Origin: Pelobates cultripes | Taxonomy: Eukaryota; Chordata; Amphibia; Anura; Pelobatidae | Reading direction: 5' to 3' | DNA: 64,000 nucleotides | NCBI GenBank assembly: GCA_933207985.1 | Contig: OW240913.1 | Span: 268,373,134-268,437,133 of the forward strand | In this document: one piece after another, positions 20,669 to 32,427 of the stretch | How the letters are laid out: each line of letters opens with the position of its first letter | How positions within the stretch are numbered: position 1 is the stretch's first letter | Program-made: the position numbers and the translations under genes | Notes under the pieces: model-generated | Database searches by the model: none | What the model was told of the DNA's origin: nothing | Seen by the model: only the letters and a program-made list of their open reading frames with translations

Positions 20669-21400
20669 TGTCTGCTAGTGAGTGAGCTTGTGTTTTTATG
20701 TCAATGAGCGTATGTATATCAGTGAGATTGTTTGTCTATGAGGCTGTGTATCAATGAGCTTGTGTGTGTCAGTGAGATTGTCTGTGTCTGCATGTGAGTA
20801 TGCTTACTGTATAATTAAACGTTTTACTATGAAAGGACCAATATTTTATAGTAGAAAAAGCAATATATATATATATATATATTTCTCTATCATCTGGGGT
20901 GGCAAGACATAGCCTTACATATTACATGCGACAATATATGGCGCATTGACTTATGAGGCTGGCATATATTTTTTTTCCAGGGCTGCTTTGTATCCCCAGT
21001 CCGGCCCTGCCCAGACCACTCCAATGGGCAGAAGTGGTCTGGGTGCCTGGAGTGTCCCTTTAAAGAATCAGAGCCTACTATATAGGTCTGAATGAAATTA
21101 AAGTTATAACAAAAAATGAATGAATTGAGTGTCATTCTCTTTTTAATACATTTCTCTGTCTACGTGACCCGATCTTTAGGTAGAGTACAACACCTCATAT
21201 AGATTCTATATATCTAATATATTAGTGACCCTGTGGATGCTTTGCAAACAGAGTAATCTAATCTGACTATGCCCCTCCTTCCAACATGACTCATGGTAAA
21301 ATGAAGGCCATCATATTCTTCTCATATTACAGGCTGCTTCTCATTGATTTACAGAGCTGCTGCACAGAGCATTGTGTAAGTATGAGGTAACCTTTGCAGC
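20667..21400 (+). repeat. Local duplication, copy 2
   Basis: Corresponds to 17153-17535 joined to 18262-18580. It contains an (AT)n run at about 20866-20882 not present in copy 1 and is cut at 21400 by the LINE. Confidence 0.8.
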
Positions 21401-23815
21401 TACTAAATTAGCTACTTGTGCCAGGAGCACACATATTCTAAACTCCCTACTGGGATTGTCTCTAAAACAAGTTGTTGAGGAGCCAACTCGTAAAGAGGCC
21501 ACACTAGATTTAGTGTTAACAAATGGAGATTTGGTATAAGATATTACTGTAGGTGAAAGTTTAGGATCCAGTGATCATCAGTCAGTGTGGTTTAATATAA
21601 GAACAGTGACTGAGTCACACCACACAAAAATAAAAGTTTTAGACTTTAGAAAAGCAGACTTTTCTAAAATTAGAATATGGGTAGAGGAGTCATTATCAGA
21701 CTGGAGCAATTTAAATGGAGTCCAAGAGAAATGGGATAATTTAAAAGTTGCACTATTGAAGGCAACAGAAAATTGCATTAGGCTTGTCAGTAAAAGCAAA
21801 AAATTCAAGAAACCACTGTGGTACTCCGTAGATGTGGCCAAAATAGTTAAAAACAAAAAGTTAGCATTTAGGAATTATAAAAAAACCCAGAGTGAGGGAG
21901 ACAAAATGATCTATAAGATTAGGCAGAAAGAGGCTAAGCAAGTTATAAGAGCTTCCAAATCACATACAGAAGAGAAAATAGCACAGTCAGTAAAAAAGGG
22001 GGATAAAACATTTTTTAGATACATAAATGAGAAAAGAAAAGTAAAACAAGAATTAGTTAGATTAAAAACAAAAGAAGGAAGGTATGTAGAAGAGGATAAA
22101 GGTCAGGCTGACTGCCTCAATGAATATTTTGTTCTGTATTTACAGAAGAAAATGAAGGAAAGGGACCTCAGTTGAGAAAAAGGATAAATGAGTCATTTAT
22201 TACACGTGAGTTTACAGAGGAAGAGGTTCTATTTCAACTGTCAAAAGTAAAGACAAATAAGTCAATGGGACCTAATGGAATACACCCAAAGCTATTAAAA
22301 GAGCTTAGTGGTGTACTAGCAAAACTATTAACAGATTTATTTAACCAATCATTGTTAACAGGAGTAGTCCCAGAAGATTGGAAGTTAGTGAATGTTGTGC
22401 CCATTTACAAGAAAGGTAATAGGGAGGACTCGGGCAACTATAGGCCAGTAAGCCTTACTTCAGTAGTGGGGAAAGTGATGGAAACCATGTTAAAGGATAG
22501 GATTGATGAACATCTAAAAACACATGGCTTTCAAGATCAGAGACAACATGGGTTTACTTCAGGGAGATTATGCCAAACTAATCTTATTGATTTTTTTGAT
22601 TGGGTAACTAAAATTATAGATCAGGGTGGTGCAGTAGACATTGCTTACCTAGATTTCAGTAAGGCTTTTGACACTGTTGCACATAGAAGGCTTATCAATA
22701 AACTGCAATCTTTAAGTTTGGATTCCAATATTGTTGAATGGGTAAGGCAGTGGCTGAGTGACAGGCAACAGAGGGTTGTAGTTAATGGAATATATTCGAA
22801 GCTTGGGCTTGTCACCAGTGGGGTACCTCAGGGATCTGTACTTGGACCCATTCTCTTTAATATTTTTATTAGTGATATTGCAGAAGGTCTTGATGGTAAG
22901 GTATGTCTTTTTGCTGATGATACTAAGATATGTAACAGGGTTGATGTTCCAGGAGGGATAAGCCAAATGGCAAATGATTTAGGTAAACTAGAAAAATGGT
23001 CAGAATTGTGGCAACTGACATTTAATGTGGATAAGTGCAAGATAATGCATCTTGGACGTAAAAACCCAAGGGCAGAGTACAGAATATTTGATAGAGTCCT
23101 AACCTCAACATCTGAGGAAAGGGATTTAGGGTGATTATTTCTGATGACTTAAAGGTAGGCAGACAATGTAATAGAGCAGCAGGAAATGCTAGCAGAATGC
23201 TTGGTTGTATAGGGAGAGGTATTAGCAGTAGAAAGAGGGAAGTGCTCATGCCATTGTACAGAACACTGGTGAGACCTCACTTGGAGTATTGTACACAGTA
23301 CTGGAGACCGTATCTTCAGAAGGATATTGATACCTTAGAGAGGGTCAGAGAAGGGCTACTAAACTGGTTCATGGATTGCGGGATAAAACTTAACAGGATC
23401 TTAAAGGATCTTAAAGGATCTTAACATGTATAGCTTGGAGGAAAGACAAGACAGGGGGGATATGATAGAAACATTTAAATACATAAAGGGAATCAACACA
23501 GTAAAGGAGAAGAGTATATTTAAAAGAAGAAAAACTACCACAACAAGAGGACTTTGTCTTAAATTAGAGGGACAAAGGTTTAAAAATAATATCAGGAAGT
23601 ATTACTTTACTGGGAAGGTAGTGGATGCATGGAATAGCCTTCCAGCTGAAGTGGTAGAGGTTAACACAGTAAAGGAGTTTAAGCATGCGTGGGATAGGCA
23701 TAGGGCTATCCTAACTAGAAGATAGGGCTAGGGACTAATGAAAGTATTTAGAAAATTGGGCAGACTAGATGGGCCGAATGGTTCTTATCTGGCGTCACAT
23801 TCTATGTTTCTATTA
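21401..23815 (+). mobile_element. 5'-truncated CR1/L2-like LINE
   Basis: It contains the end of an AP endonuclease, a reverse transcriptase and the family 3' tail (GCAGACTAGATGGGCCGAAT, then TCTATGTTTCTAT). It starts abruptly inside copy 2 of the local duplication. A minus-strand fragment of the same family lies in DDO intron 1 (42742-43125). Confidence 0.85.
21490..23725 (+). pseudogene. LINE ORF2: endonuclease end plus reverse transcriptase, frameshifted
   Basis: Frames at about 21490-22175, 22172-23134, 23131-23424 and 23426-23725 continue one another. The first carries the endonuclease C-terminal LGSSDHQSVWF (conserved Ser-Asp-His) after an in-frame TAA at 21537. The second carries RT blocks: MGPNGIHPKLL, NYRPVSLTSVVGKVMET, YLDFSKAFDTVAH, GVPQGSVLGPILF and the catalytic FADDTK. 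The last two carry the thumb and C-terminal region (LVRPHLEYCTQYWRP, VVDAWNSLPAEVV). Frameshifts lie near 22172, 23131 and 23424, the last within a triplicated AAAGGATCTT motif. The element cannot encode a working protein. Confidence 0.9.
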
Positions 23816-24880
23816 GATCCCCCTTTGACACACCTACCAGACAAGCTACTCTGATTTACACTCCCACCTTCCCCAGTACATGACAGGCATTGTTTACTTT
23901 TGTTACGTTGTACCATAGGCATTGAAGAATAGAGCATGAAGTGTACTTTGTAACTTTTTTCTTGCCTATGTTTTTCCTATCTGCTATATATAGTCTTGTA
24001 GGTTTACAAGTCAACCAATCAGACCACTCTTACTGATGTTGCATAGCATTGTACATTTTCTAATGTGATGCAACAGCTTACATAGTAAGGGCTTTATCCA
24101 CTATGAGAGTACATGTATGTACGTAGTGGGGAATCGCGATTCAGCCTAGCACAAATCTAAACCCATTTACCCCCCCTCCCAATAACGGCAGACCACTTAT
24201 TATGGATGAACAGGCCACAGCATTTATTATCACAAACTAAACTACTGCATAACACATCCATAAATGTATTAAATCTCTTCTTTCTGTAACCAAAACGTTA
24301 GATATAAATAAGCATAAATTAACATATATACATATATAACTTCACCCATAGTGTTATACAGTGACCCAATCATCCTTGCCAATAAACATACAGTGGTTCC
24401 TAATCACCACTTCCTCTCACCTCCCCCCTCGTCATAAAAATCATATATTTCCAATGCCCGACATCAGCCGATCTTATCCACGCTCGATGGGCACGACACC
24501 TCAGGCAACCTAATGTTTAACCTTTGGAAGCAGGGGAGGTTGAGACCTAAAAAAACTTGTTCATCTCATTCCATATACTTAAACGTAACCACTCAAACTC
24601 AATTGGCAAGGACATACCCCCGGCTAGCTGTGACAAAATATACTAATAGGGCGGGCGGGAGGGAAGCTGTTTGCTGGCCCGAATCCCAATTGTCACTGAG
24701 GTAAGACCTCCCCCACACTAACTTACACAGAACATAATCCCACCCACACACTCTTTCCCAACCAATCCCATGCATCTATCCCCACACTACTACATGTGCC
24801 CTTGTCCGCTTAGCTGCGCTATCTCCCCAGGGCCTATCTGTGGTGAGTCTATTATTGTCTTTTAACACCAAAAAATTGAA
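23816..24880. other. Non-coding stretch
   Basis: AT-rich sequence without a supported ORF, exon or repeat boundary. Confidence 0.4.
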
Positions 24881-25267
24881 AGCACAGGGCGCCACAATCA
24901 CTAAATCGGCAGTATTAAATAGGGGTAAAAAAGGAATATAGATAGTAAAGTAAAAAATAGCAAGAGTTTATTAATAACAAAATATACACACTTCGCAGCA
25001 CAGTACATGTGCAATATATTGAAAATAAATATAAAAAGGCCACAATAGGTTAAAGACCCTTAGTTACAGCAGCTTAACACAACATAATACTGGACGTATG
25101 AACAAAGTGCAAGTGCCAAAGTGCAAGTAAAAGTAGAAGTAAAAGTGCACAAAGTCAATCACTTTCAAACTCAGTATACAATAAGCCAAAGGCAAAATAT
25201 TGCACAAACAGTGTAAAAACCAGTATATATGTAAATAAAACCGCTAATACCAAAATGCAGGGTCACA

Positions 25268-25312
25268 GAATATGCTTAACACGTTTCGTCTTGCGACTTC
25301 CTCAGGAGCTTC
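25268..25312 (-). ncRNA. Hammerhead ribozyme motif (degenerate) of PLE-A
   Basis: On the minus strand: CTGAGGA, then stem II GTC-GCAA-GAC, then GAAAC and a short helix III ACGTGT followed by T as the cleavage nucleotide. Stem I is weak (AGC/GCU with an adjacent mismatch), so activity is doubtful. Position and core match the better-formed motifs in the other PLE copies. Confidence 0.6.
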
Positions 25313-25679
25313 TTCTCTCTTCAAAATCGTCTTCCCTTTAGAATCCACCGGTCTGTGCAGTTACTTCTGTCATTGCTCATGCGTGCGCCACGTCACGTGC
25401 ACGTCATACGTCATGACGTACACGTGACCGTCCCGCGCATGTGCAGCCACGCTGGAACGCAGGATATCTTTATTGATCATGTACACAGCCGCAATAAGGA
25501 CGTTCTACATCAAAAACGTCCGAAACTGATGCAGTCTGTGTGTACACTTCCTGCCTACCCCCCGGCTGACCCCTATTATCCATAGCTACCAGAATAATAT
25601 AAATATAAATAGTACTGATGAGGGAAAGAAAAATACAAAAAAAATTGTAAAATATATGAAAATAAAAAATAAAAAAATA

Positions 25680-25721
<42 letters not shown>

Positions 25722-26086
25722 AGAAAAAATTTATACAAAAAAGTGGAAAAAATGGAAAAACATATAAATACATAAAAATAAAATGAAGTACGGATCTAGA
25801 AGTGTATACAAGTATGTTGGGTGGAGATGAGTCTATTTATATTTCCAGTAAGCAACAAGGATCCATACATGGTACATAAGTTGATGGTTATCAGTACATA
25901 CATCAATGATAAGGGCATGTATGACTTAGAAACCATAAAGAGTAGATATAATACATACATATAGTGGTACATAATGAAAACAGCAGATAAAAAGACATCA
26001 GGACCTATAAAAAGGTCTTCAGGAACTATAAAGTGATCTTTCATACATAAATAGTCATGATTCTTAAAAATGAAAGCATAAAAATG

Positions 26087-26528
26087 TTAAAGAACCACTA
26101 TAGTGCCAGGAAAACATACTCGTTTTCCTGGCACAATAGTGCCCTGAGGGTGCCCCCACCCTCAGGGACCCCCTCCCGCCCGGCTCTGGAAAGGTGAAAG
26201 GGGTTAAAACTTACCTTTTTCCAGCGCTGGGCGGAGAGCTCTCCTCCTCCGATCCTCCTCTTCTCCTCCCGGCGCGCACGGCGGCAAGAGCTGCGGCGCA
26301 TTCAGCGTCACATATAGGAAAGCATTCATAATGCTTTCCTATGGACGCTTCGGCGGCTCAATGAGACAGCCACTAGAGGAAATAGGGGAAGGCTTAACCC
26401 ATTCATAAACATAGCAGTTTCTCTGAAACTGTTATGTTTATGAAAAAATGGGTTAACCCTAGCTGGACCTGGCACCCAGACCACTTCATTAAGCTGAAGT
26501 GGTCTGGGTGCCTAGAGTGGTCCTTTAA
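26087..26528. mobile_element. TTAA-flanked MITE (442 bp) within PLE-A
   Basis: TTAA occurs at both ends (26087-26090, 26525-26528). The termini are AGAACCACTATAGTGCC and GTGCCTAGAGTGGTCC. Each end has a subterminal hairpin: GGAAAACATACTCGTTTTCC, and CCAGACCACTTCA paired with TGAAGTGGTCTGG. No ORF. It is very close to the MITE at 58165-58666 in reverse order. Confidence 0.85.
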
Positions 26529-26787
26529 TGCTTCTCTTTAAAAAACAAACGCGCTCAAAACCATATTTCAAATATATATTGAAAGAACGTATTTTGGTTC
26601 ATATGTTAAGACATATTTCTCCATACTTAGAAGGAAGTTTGGGACACCAGACAGAAAAAATAAATACAATATATAAATAAATGTACAATAAATAAAAAAT
26701 AAAATATAAAACATATAAAAAATATATAGGAGATAAAAATGGGAAATAAAAAAAGAGAGGGTTAATATAAAACATACAGTGATGCAA

Positions 26788-27317
26788 TCAATCCATAAAA
26801 GCCAATATATCCAAATCTGTGTTAAGCCCTGAGGGGACAAAGGATTTCATTCTATATATACACTCTGTCTCCCTCCTGGCTAACATTATTTCAGTATCTC
26901 CGCCTCTCCTAAGCGGTACAATCATATCAATTCCAATGCAAATAAAATCCTTAAAATCAAACTCACTACAGGCAATGCAATGTTTAGGTACACCGTGTTT
27001 CACATTCTTGTTTTTAATTCCATTAAAGTGTTCTAATAATCTTATATGTAGTTTTCTAATGGTACGTCCTATATATTGGACTCCACACTTACACTGTAAC
27101 ATGTATACCACAAACTTGCTCTGGCAGTTAATAAAATGTTTAATCTTAAAAGTTTCCTTGGTCACAGTACTGGAAAACTCCGTAATCTTGTTTTTCTGGA
27201 ATTTGCATGTACTGCACCTGCCACATTTAAAAAAGCCCTTGGGTCTTTCTGATAAAAAAAAATTAACCTTCTCATTTGTAACCTCTTTCTTGGGTAAAAC
27301 ACTAGGGGCTATAATAT
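26788..27317 (-). pseudogene. PLE-A C-terminal part: zinc-like motif and GIY-YIG endonuclease
   Basis: Minus-strand frame with CGRCSTC followed by the GIY-YIG module (VVYMLQCKCGVQYIGRT, then RLLEHF) and the usual end ETECIYRMKS...GLNTDLD. It is the continuation of the PLE-A reverse transcriptase at 30995-32427, separated from it by the inserted PLE-2. Evidence: CTATAATAT occurs at 27309-27317 and again at 30986-30994, flanking PLE-2. Confidence 0.85.
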
Positions 27318-28158
27318 GAATGCAAGAAATAAACTAAAATCGGGTAGTACCCCTTTAAGGAGTACTTCCAATTGACTGGTATCGATATAACGGACACACC
27401 AGAAACAAAATCAAATATACCTATAGGCTTATATAGAGAGGATACGAGCAGGGGTTAGCAAATATCAAAGCAAAGCACACTGAGTAAGAAATAAGCAACA
27501 AAGTATCGTGGCAAAACTAATGTTGCTATTAAACTTTATTACCGTTTGCCCAAAAAATTATACAGTTGCCTCAGTGCACTTAGAAAGTAGAGCTGCTAAT
27601 CCCTGTACAATTATGGGAGACTGCTTCGAGGCAATTGTACAGCAATGTTTATTTGTTCTTGGTATTGGAACATTACAAAAGCCAAAACAAATGATATAGC
27701 CCTATTCGAGCAGTCATCCAAATAATGGAGGTGTAATATATGGGAGAAAAAAGTAGTATTGCCTCCCTTATAAACACCTATAATGAATGAGCAGGTAGAT
27801 AGAGGAAATAGTAGGGAGCATAGACGAAATTCTCCCTTAGCATATATGGTCAACTCAGTGTATTGGCCCATAAGCCATAAAAGATCTATCTGAGTACTAT
27901 GCTGCTAAGGGCACTGCTATTCTGTTTCCCTACAAACTCCTTATAACACCTTCGTGGGTGTTCTATGCTGAAACTAGCATTAGGGGTAGTGTCCCTATCT
28001 ACAAACTACCTGCTCAAAATCCTACTCCAAATGATACGATGGTATAATCAACTATAAAAAGAAAAGAAAATTAAACAAAATAATAAGTGCGGTAAGGATT
28101 CCCTTAGGTGCATCGTGAGTGCATCGTGAGTGCTCAAGTGAGGTGTAGGGATATCCTA

Positions 28159-28217
28159 GCAAAAACCCGACGCGCGTTTCGGAGTTCGAGACTCCTTCGT
28201 CAGGGGCTGAAATTTGC
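28159..28217 (-). ncRNA. Hammerhead ribozyme of PLE-2
   Basis: Minus-strand order: GCAAATTTCAGCCC (stem I), CTGACGA (core C3-A9), A, GGAGT-CTCGA-ACTCC (stem II), GAA (G12-A14), ACGCGCGT (palindromic helix III), C (cleavage site), GGGTTTTTGC (stem I partner). All conserved core nucleotides are present. Hammerheads with tiny, often self-complementary helix III are known from Penelope-like elements and can work as dimers. It lies about 0.75 kb after the ORF stop. Confidence 0.85.
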
Positions 28218-28969
28218 CGCCCAAATCCCCCCCGGGTTTTAAATGTGGTCTAGCCAATCATGCAGTAGGACCCAGATCCCGTCATCAATGACGTTTCGAT
28301 TATGTACCACGTGAGGATATTGTGGGTGTGATGTATACGTCACATGATTGGCAGCTTAACCACACTCCCTCTTTACTCGTACATGATGGTTTGGATATAA
28401 ATTATATCCGCATTATTGAAATATCGCTTAAATTAGGTATCTACAATTGTGAATTCAACTTATAAAATGTCATAAAGACATAAGGTTGTTATGTTAATGT
28501 ATATTCACTTATATCAAACTAAGAACACCAAGCAGATTACTGTACATAAATCCAAAGATTTTTTCATTATTGTAAATGAACATTAAATGAAACTAGGGAT
28601 TGTTCAAATTATATAAATAGGATTTAAGAGATATACAGTGATTTCTATAAAATTTCTCAAAATAGTTGAGTCACTGTAAACTCTTATATGTCATAGATAT
28701 CTATAGCTTGGAATAAATAGATAGTAAGTGAAAAGTACCTATTAAATAGATGGATATCTATAAAAAGAATAAAAGGGGGAGGGGGGGAAGGAAAATTACT
28801 TTAGAAAAACGGAGGGCTGAATAATGTCCTCAGGTGAAAAAAGTGCTAAGCAATAATGTTGAAAAATAATAATAAGAAGAAAATAGACATAAATGGTTGA
28901 ATTCGCTAAGGTATATTGAATTATAAGATTACAAAATTAAAATGTCCATGAAGTTGTATTAGAGACTTA

Positions 28970-30982
28970 TTAAATAAATGGGGTATAAGAGAATCCCTCA
29001 TTGAGACCCCTGGGGGATAGCGTTTGTAGACGGTAGATCCAATAACACTCACGTCTTCTCAGGCGTTGATCCCAATTGCCTTTCCTTTGATCTGGTTTAA
29101 TTAACTCAATGCCCAAAAAGTTGAGGACAGTAGGGTCCCCTTTGTGGACTACCTTGACGTGTCTTGAAACTGAAGTGTCGCTATTCCTTGTTGTTTTAAC
29201 TGAGTTTATATGTTCAAGAATTCGTTTTTTGAGAGGTCTAAATGTTTTGCCAACGTACATGAGATGACACTGACAAGTGATTAAATAGACCACCCCTTTC
29301 GAGTTACAATTGAAGAATGACAAGGGTTTGAAATTTTCCGTATTGGTACTATTGCTAAAGTCTTTTGAATTTGAACTTATATATCTGCAGGCTTTGCACC
29401 TTCCGCATCTATAAGTGCCTTTAATTTTTTCTGACAACCAATGTGTCGGAGGTTGCTTAGGTTGGAAATGGCTATGCACCAACATATCTCTTAAGTTTTG
29501 GCCTCTTCTTGCTGTTAAAGATGCGTATGATGGAAGTATATCCCTTAGTTGTGCATCTTGTTTTAAGAGGGGCCAGAACCGATTCATGATTGCTTTTACC
29601 TGGTCCCATCCTGCATCGAAAGTTGCAGTGCATCTAATTTGTGTCTGTACTGCTTCCTTTGGTGGTGACGGGGGAATCGTATGTTCCCTCAGAAGACTTT
29701 CTTGCTTAGTTAGGAGGGCTCTGTGGTATGCCCTCTTCAGGCACTTATTAGGGTATCCCTTAGACCTGAACATTGAGCGTACTTCTTTTGCTTGCATCTT
29801 GAAATCTTCCAAATCAGAGCAATTTCGTCTTAGACGTAAATATTGGCCTATGGGAATTCCCCTCTTCTGCTGAATTGGATGATGGCTTTTCCAATTCAGC
29901 AGGCTATTTGTGGCAGTGCTCTTCGAAAATAGGTTTGTTTTTATAGTGCCTTGTGGTTCTGGAGATATGATGAGGTCAAGGAAGCTTAATGAGGGAGTTC
30001 CAATTTCAGCCGTAAATTTAAGGTTGAGGTCATTCACATTTAAGACTTGTACAAATTGGAGAAATTGTTCCCCTGACCCAGTCCAGATGATTATAATATC
30101 ATCTATGTATCTTTTCCAAAGGTGTATATACTGGGTCAGGGGATTTATTGAAGGAGAAACAAACACCACTTGTTCCTCCCACCACCCAAGGTGCAGGTTA
30201 GCATATGAGGGCGCACAAGACGTCCCCATAGCGGTTCCCTGCACCTGGTGGTAGTACACCCCATCGAATAAAAAGAAGTTGTGTGGGAGTACAAACCTTA
30301 GTAGGTCCAATACTAGATCACTATGTTTGTCGAAGGATGCCCCTCTCTTCCGTAGGAAGTACTCAGTATGTTTAATTCCCAAATGATGTGGGATGGAGCT
30401 ATACAGGGACTCCACGTCCAAGCTACAAATCATGGAATTATCTGGGAATTTAATTTGAGTTAGGACTGATAGAGTTTGTTTAGTGTCTCTCAGGTAAGAC
30501 GGAAACTGGGTTACCAAGGGTTTCAAGATATGATCTAAATAAATACTGACATTTTGGGTTATATTGTCATTGCCTGAGACTATAGGTCTCCCTGTGAGAA
30601 CACTATATTGTTTATGGATTTTTGGCAGGCTATAGAAGGTGGAGATGCGAGGGCTCCCTATGACCATATAGTTATACTCATCTTTTGAGATTATTTTGTT
30701 GTCAAAGCCTTGATGTAAAATGCTTCTCAACTTATCAGTGAATATTTTAGTGGGGTCTTGTTTTAAAATTTTATAAGTGGTCTGGTCATTCAGAATTCTT
30801 TGATTCATCTCTACATATTTTGTAGTATCTAAAATAACAATATTCCCACCTTTATCGGAGGGGTTTATTGTTATTGATTTTTTCTCTTTTAAATCCATCA
30901 GAGCCTTATGTTCCATAACAGTTAAGTTTGAATTGGGCCTAGGGTTGATTTCACTTGGTGAGATTTTTTTCAATCTCCTCAC
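28970..30982 (-). CDS. PLE-2 reverse transcriptase with GIY-YIG endonuclease
   Basis: A 670-codon open frame. PSDKGGNIVILD (about residues 41-52), SPRISTFYSLPKIHK, GRPIVSGND, CSLDVESLY (first catalytic Asp, about 189), GTAMGTSCAPSYAN and the catalytic box YIDDIIIIW (about 292-300) define a PLE reverse transcriptase. CGRCKAC and then GVVYLITCQCHLMYVGKT (about residues 562-580) mark the zinc-like motif and GIY-YIG nuclease, which nicks the target. The protein would carry out target-primed reverse transcription. Full-length relatives have a longer N-terminus; here the first residues come from the 5' truncation point. No internal stop, so the insertion is fairly young. Confidence 0.92.
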   Translation of the reverse strand: MRRLKKISPSEINPRPNSNLTVMEHKALMDLKEKKSITINPSDKGGNIVILDTTKYVEMNQRILNDQTTYKILKQDPTKIFTDKLRSILHQGFDNKIISKDEYNYMVIGSPRISTFYSLPKIHKQYSVLTGRPIVSGNDNITQNVSIYLDHILKPLVTQFPSYLRDTKQTLSVLTQIKFPDNSMICSLDVESLYSSIPHHLGIKHTEYFLRKRGASFDKHSDLVLDLLRFVLPHNFFLFDGVYYHQVQGTAMGTSCAPSYANLHLGWWEEQVVFVSPSINPLTQYIHLWKRYIDDIIIIWTGSGEQFLQFVQVLNVNDLNLKFTAEIGTPSLSFLDLIISPEPQGTIKTNLFSKSTATNSLLNWKSHHPIQQKRGIPIGQYLRLRRNCSDLEDFKMQAKEVRSMFRSKGYPNKCLKRAYHRALLTKQESLLREHTIPPSPPKEAVQTQIRCTATFDAGWDQVKAIMNRFWPLLKQDAQLRDILPSYASLTARRGQNLRDMLVHSHFQPKQPPTHWLSEKIKGTYRCGRCKACRYISSNSKDFSNSTNTENFKPLSFFNCNSKGVVYLITCQCHLMYVGKTFRPLKKRILEHINSVKTTRNSDTSVSRHVKVVHKGDPTVLNFLGIELIKPDQRKGNWDQRLRRRECYWIYRLQTLSPRGLNEGFSYTPFI

Positions 30983-30994
30983 ACACTATAATAT

Positions 30995-32427
30995 TCTTTA
31001 GGTTATTAGGTCTCTTATATATTACCTTAGGATTTCGAGGTAAAATCTTTCTTAGATATTTATCTTGCAGTAAGATCGGCCAGTTTTTCTTGATCGATTT
31101 CTGTATTAAATTAGCTTTATTGTTAAACTTTGTTAAAAAGGCAAATTCTGAACAGTTCCTTACATCTTTCTTGTTTCTGTTATTTTTTACTAGAAGGTCT
31201 TCCCTCTGAAGACCCTCCACCTCTCTCTGAGTATTAAGTAAAAGTTCTCTGGGGTAATTCCTATGTAAAAACTTCTTATTTAAAATTTGAACCTGTTCCT
31301 TAAAATCTTCCTTCTCTGTGCAATTTCTAAAAACCCTCATGTGTTGTCCTTTAGGGATGTTGGTTAACCATTTACGATGATGACAACTTGAAAATTCAAT
31401 AAAACCATTTCCATTAGTTGGTTTAGAAAAAGTTTTACTATGGATTTTCCCTTCTTTTGAAAACAAGGTTAGATCTAAAAAATTAATACTTGTATCATGG
31501 ATCTCTTCCGTGAATTTAAGACCATACAGATTAAGATTAATATAAATTAAAAATTCAGATAAAAGACTCCTGTTCCCCTTCCAGATAATTAAAACATTGT
31601 CTATGTACCTCCTCCACTGCACCAGGTTTGCACCAAATGGATTATTGTGCCAAATATTATGCAATTCCCAATCTGCTATGAAAATATTGGCGTAATTTGG
31701 TGCAAACCCGGTGCCCATCGCTGTCCCACGCGTCTGAAGGTAATATATTCCCTCAAACCAAAAATAGTTGTGGAACAGGATGAATCTAATGAGGTCTAGG
31801 ATAAAAGACGCTTGTTCCAAATTCATCTCTGGATCATTGTTTAAAACATTTTGCACGGCTCTAATGCCTTTTTCATGATCAATTACAATGTATAACGATA
31901 TTACATCCACTGTCACCCAGAGGTATTCCTCTTGCCAGTACAGACCCTCAAATTCCTTAATAATCTGGGCGGAGTCTTTTGTATATGATCTTGCCACCGT
32001 CACATATTTTTGTAAAAAGAAGTCAATATATTGCAAGATATTACTAGTCAAATAACCAATTCCACTAATGATGGGTCTCCCTGGTGGAGACTCAAGACAC
32101 CTATGGAGTTTGGGTAAGTAATAAAAGAAAGCTGTCCTAGGAGAGGTAATAAAAAGATAATAAAATTCATCCTTATTTATAATACCTTTATCCATACCTA
32201 ACATTAAAATATCACGTAATTCCTCTTTGAATTCACCTATGGTATTGCCTTTTAAAATTTTATAAGTATTAGAGTCCACTAGTATTCTCTGTGACTCTTT
32301 CATATAATCTTCTCTATTTAAAATCACAATGCTCCCTCCTTTGTCAGCTTGTCTAATAACTATCTCATTATCTTTTAGAGCCTTTAGCACTTGTTTCTCC
32401 ATTTTTGTCAAATTTTCTTTAACTCTA
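30995..32427 (-). pseudogene. PLE-A reverse transcriptase, split, with YIDN active site
   Basis: Part of a 516-codon frame (30951-32501) whose first 24 or so residues come from an inserted LTR and whose last few come from PLE-2. True PLE sequence covers QADKGGSIVILN, SPRTAFFYYLPKLH, GRPIISGIG, VTVDVISLY and GTAMGTGFAPNYAN. The catalytic box reads YIDN instead of YIDD, replacing the second catalytic Asp with Asn; this should abolish polymerase activity. The C-terminus continues at 27317-26788 beyond PLE-2 and the N-terminus continues beyond the LTR element at about 35360-35640. Confidence 0.88.

Larger units (their letters stand above)
24881..26787 (-). mobile_element. 3' region of PLE-A (host PLE)
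   Basis: Minus-strand 3' non-coding part of the PLE whose GIY-YIG domain ends at 26788. It contains a hammerhead-like motif (25268-25312), an (AT)n run and a CpG-rich patch at 25370-25520, and is interrupted by a MITE at 26087-26528. The outer boundary near 24881 is uncertain. Confidence 0.55.
27318..30985 (-). mobile_element. PLE-2: Penelope-like element inserted into PLE-A (TSD CTATAATAT)
   Basis: Minus-strand element with its 3' end at the left. It contains a 670-codon open frame, a 3' region with a hammerhead ribozyme and terminal AT-rich sequence. The 9-bp direct repeats at 27309-27317 and 30986-30994 are its target duplication; outside them, PLE-A coding sequence continues on both sides. 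The N-terminal part is truncated. Confidence 0.85.

Noticed and set aside
25610..25640. CTGATGA followed by GAAA as a second hammerhead
   Set aside because: No stem II or stem I pairing can be drawn, and the strand is opposite to the PLE sense strand.
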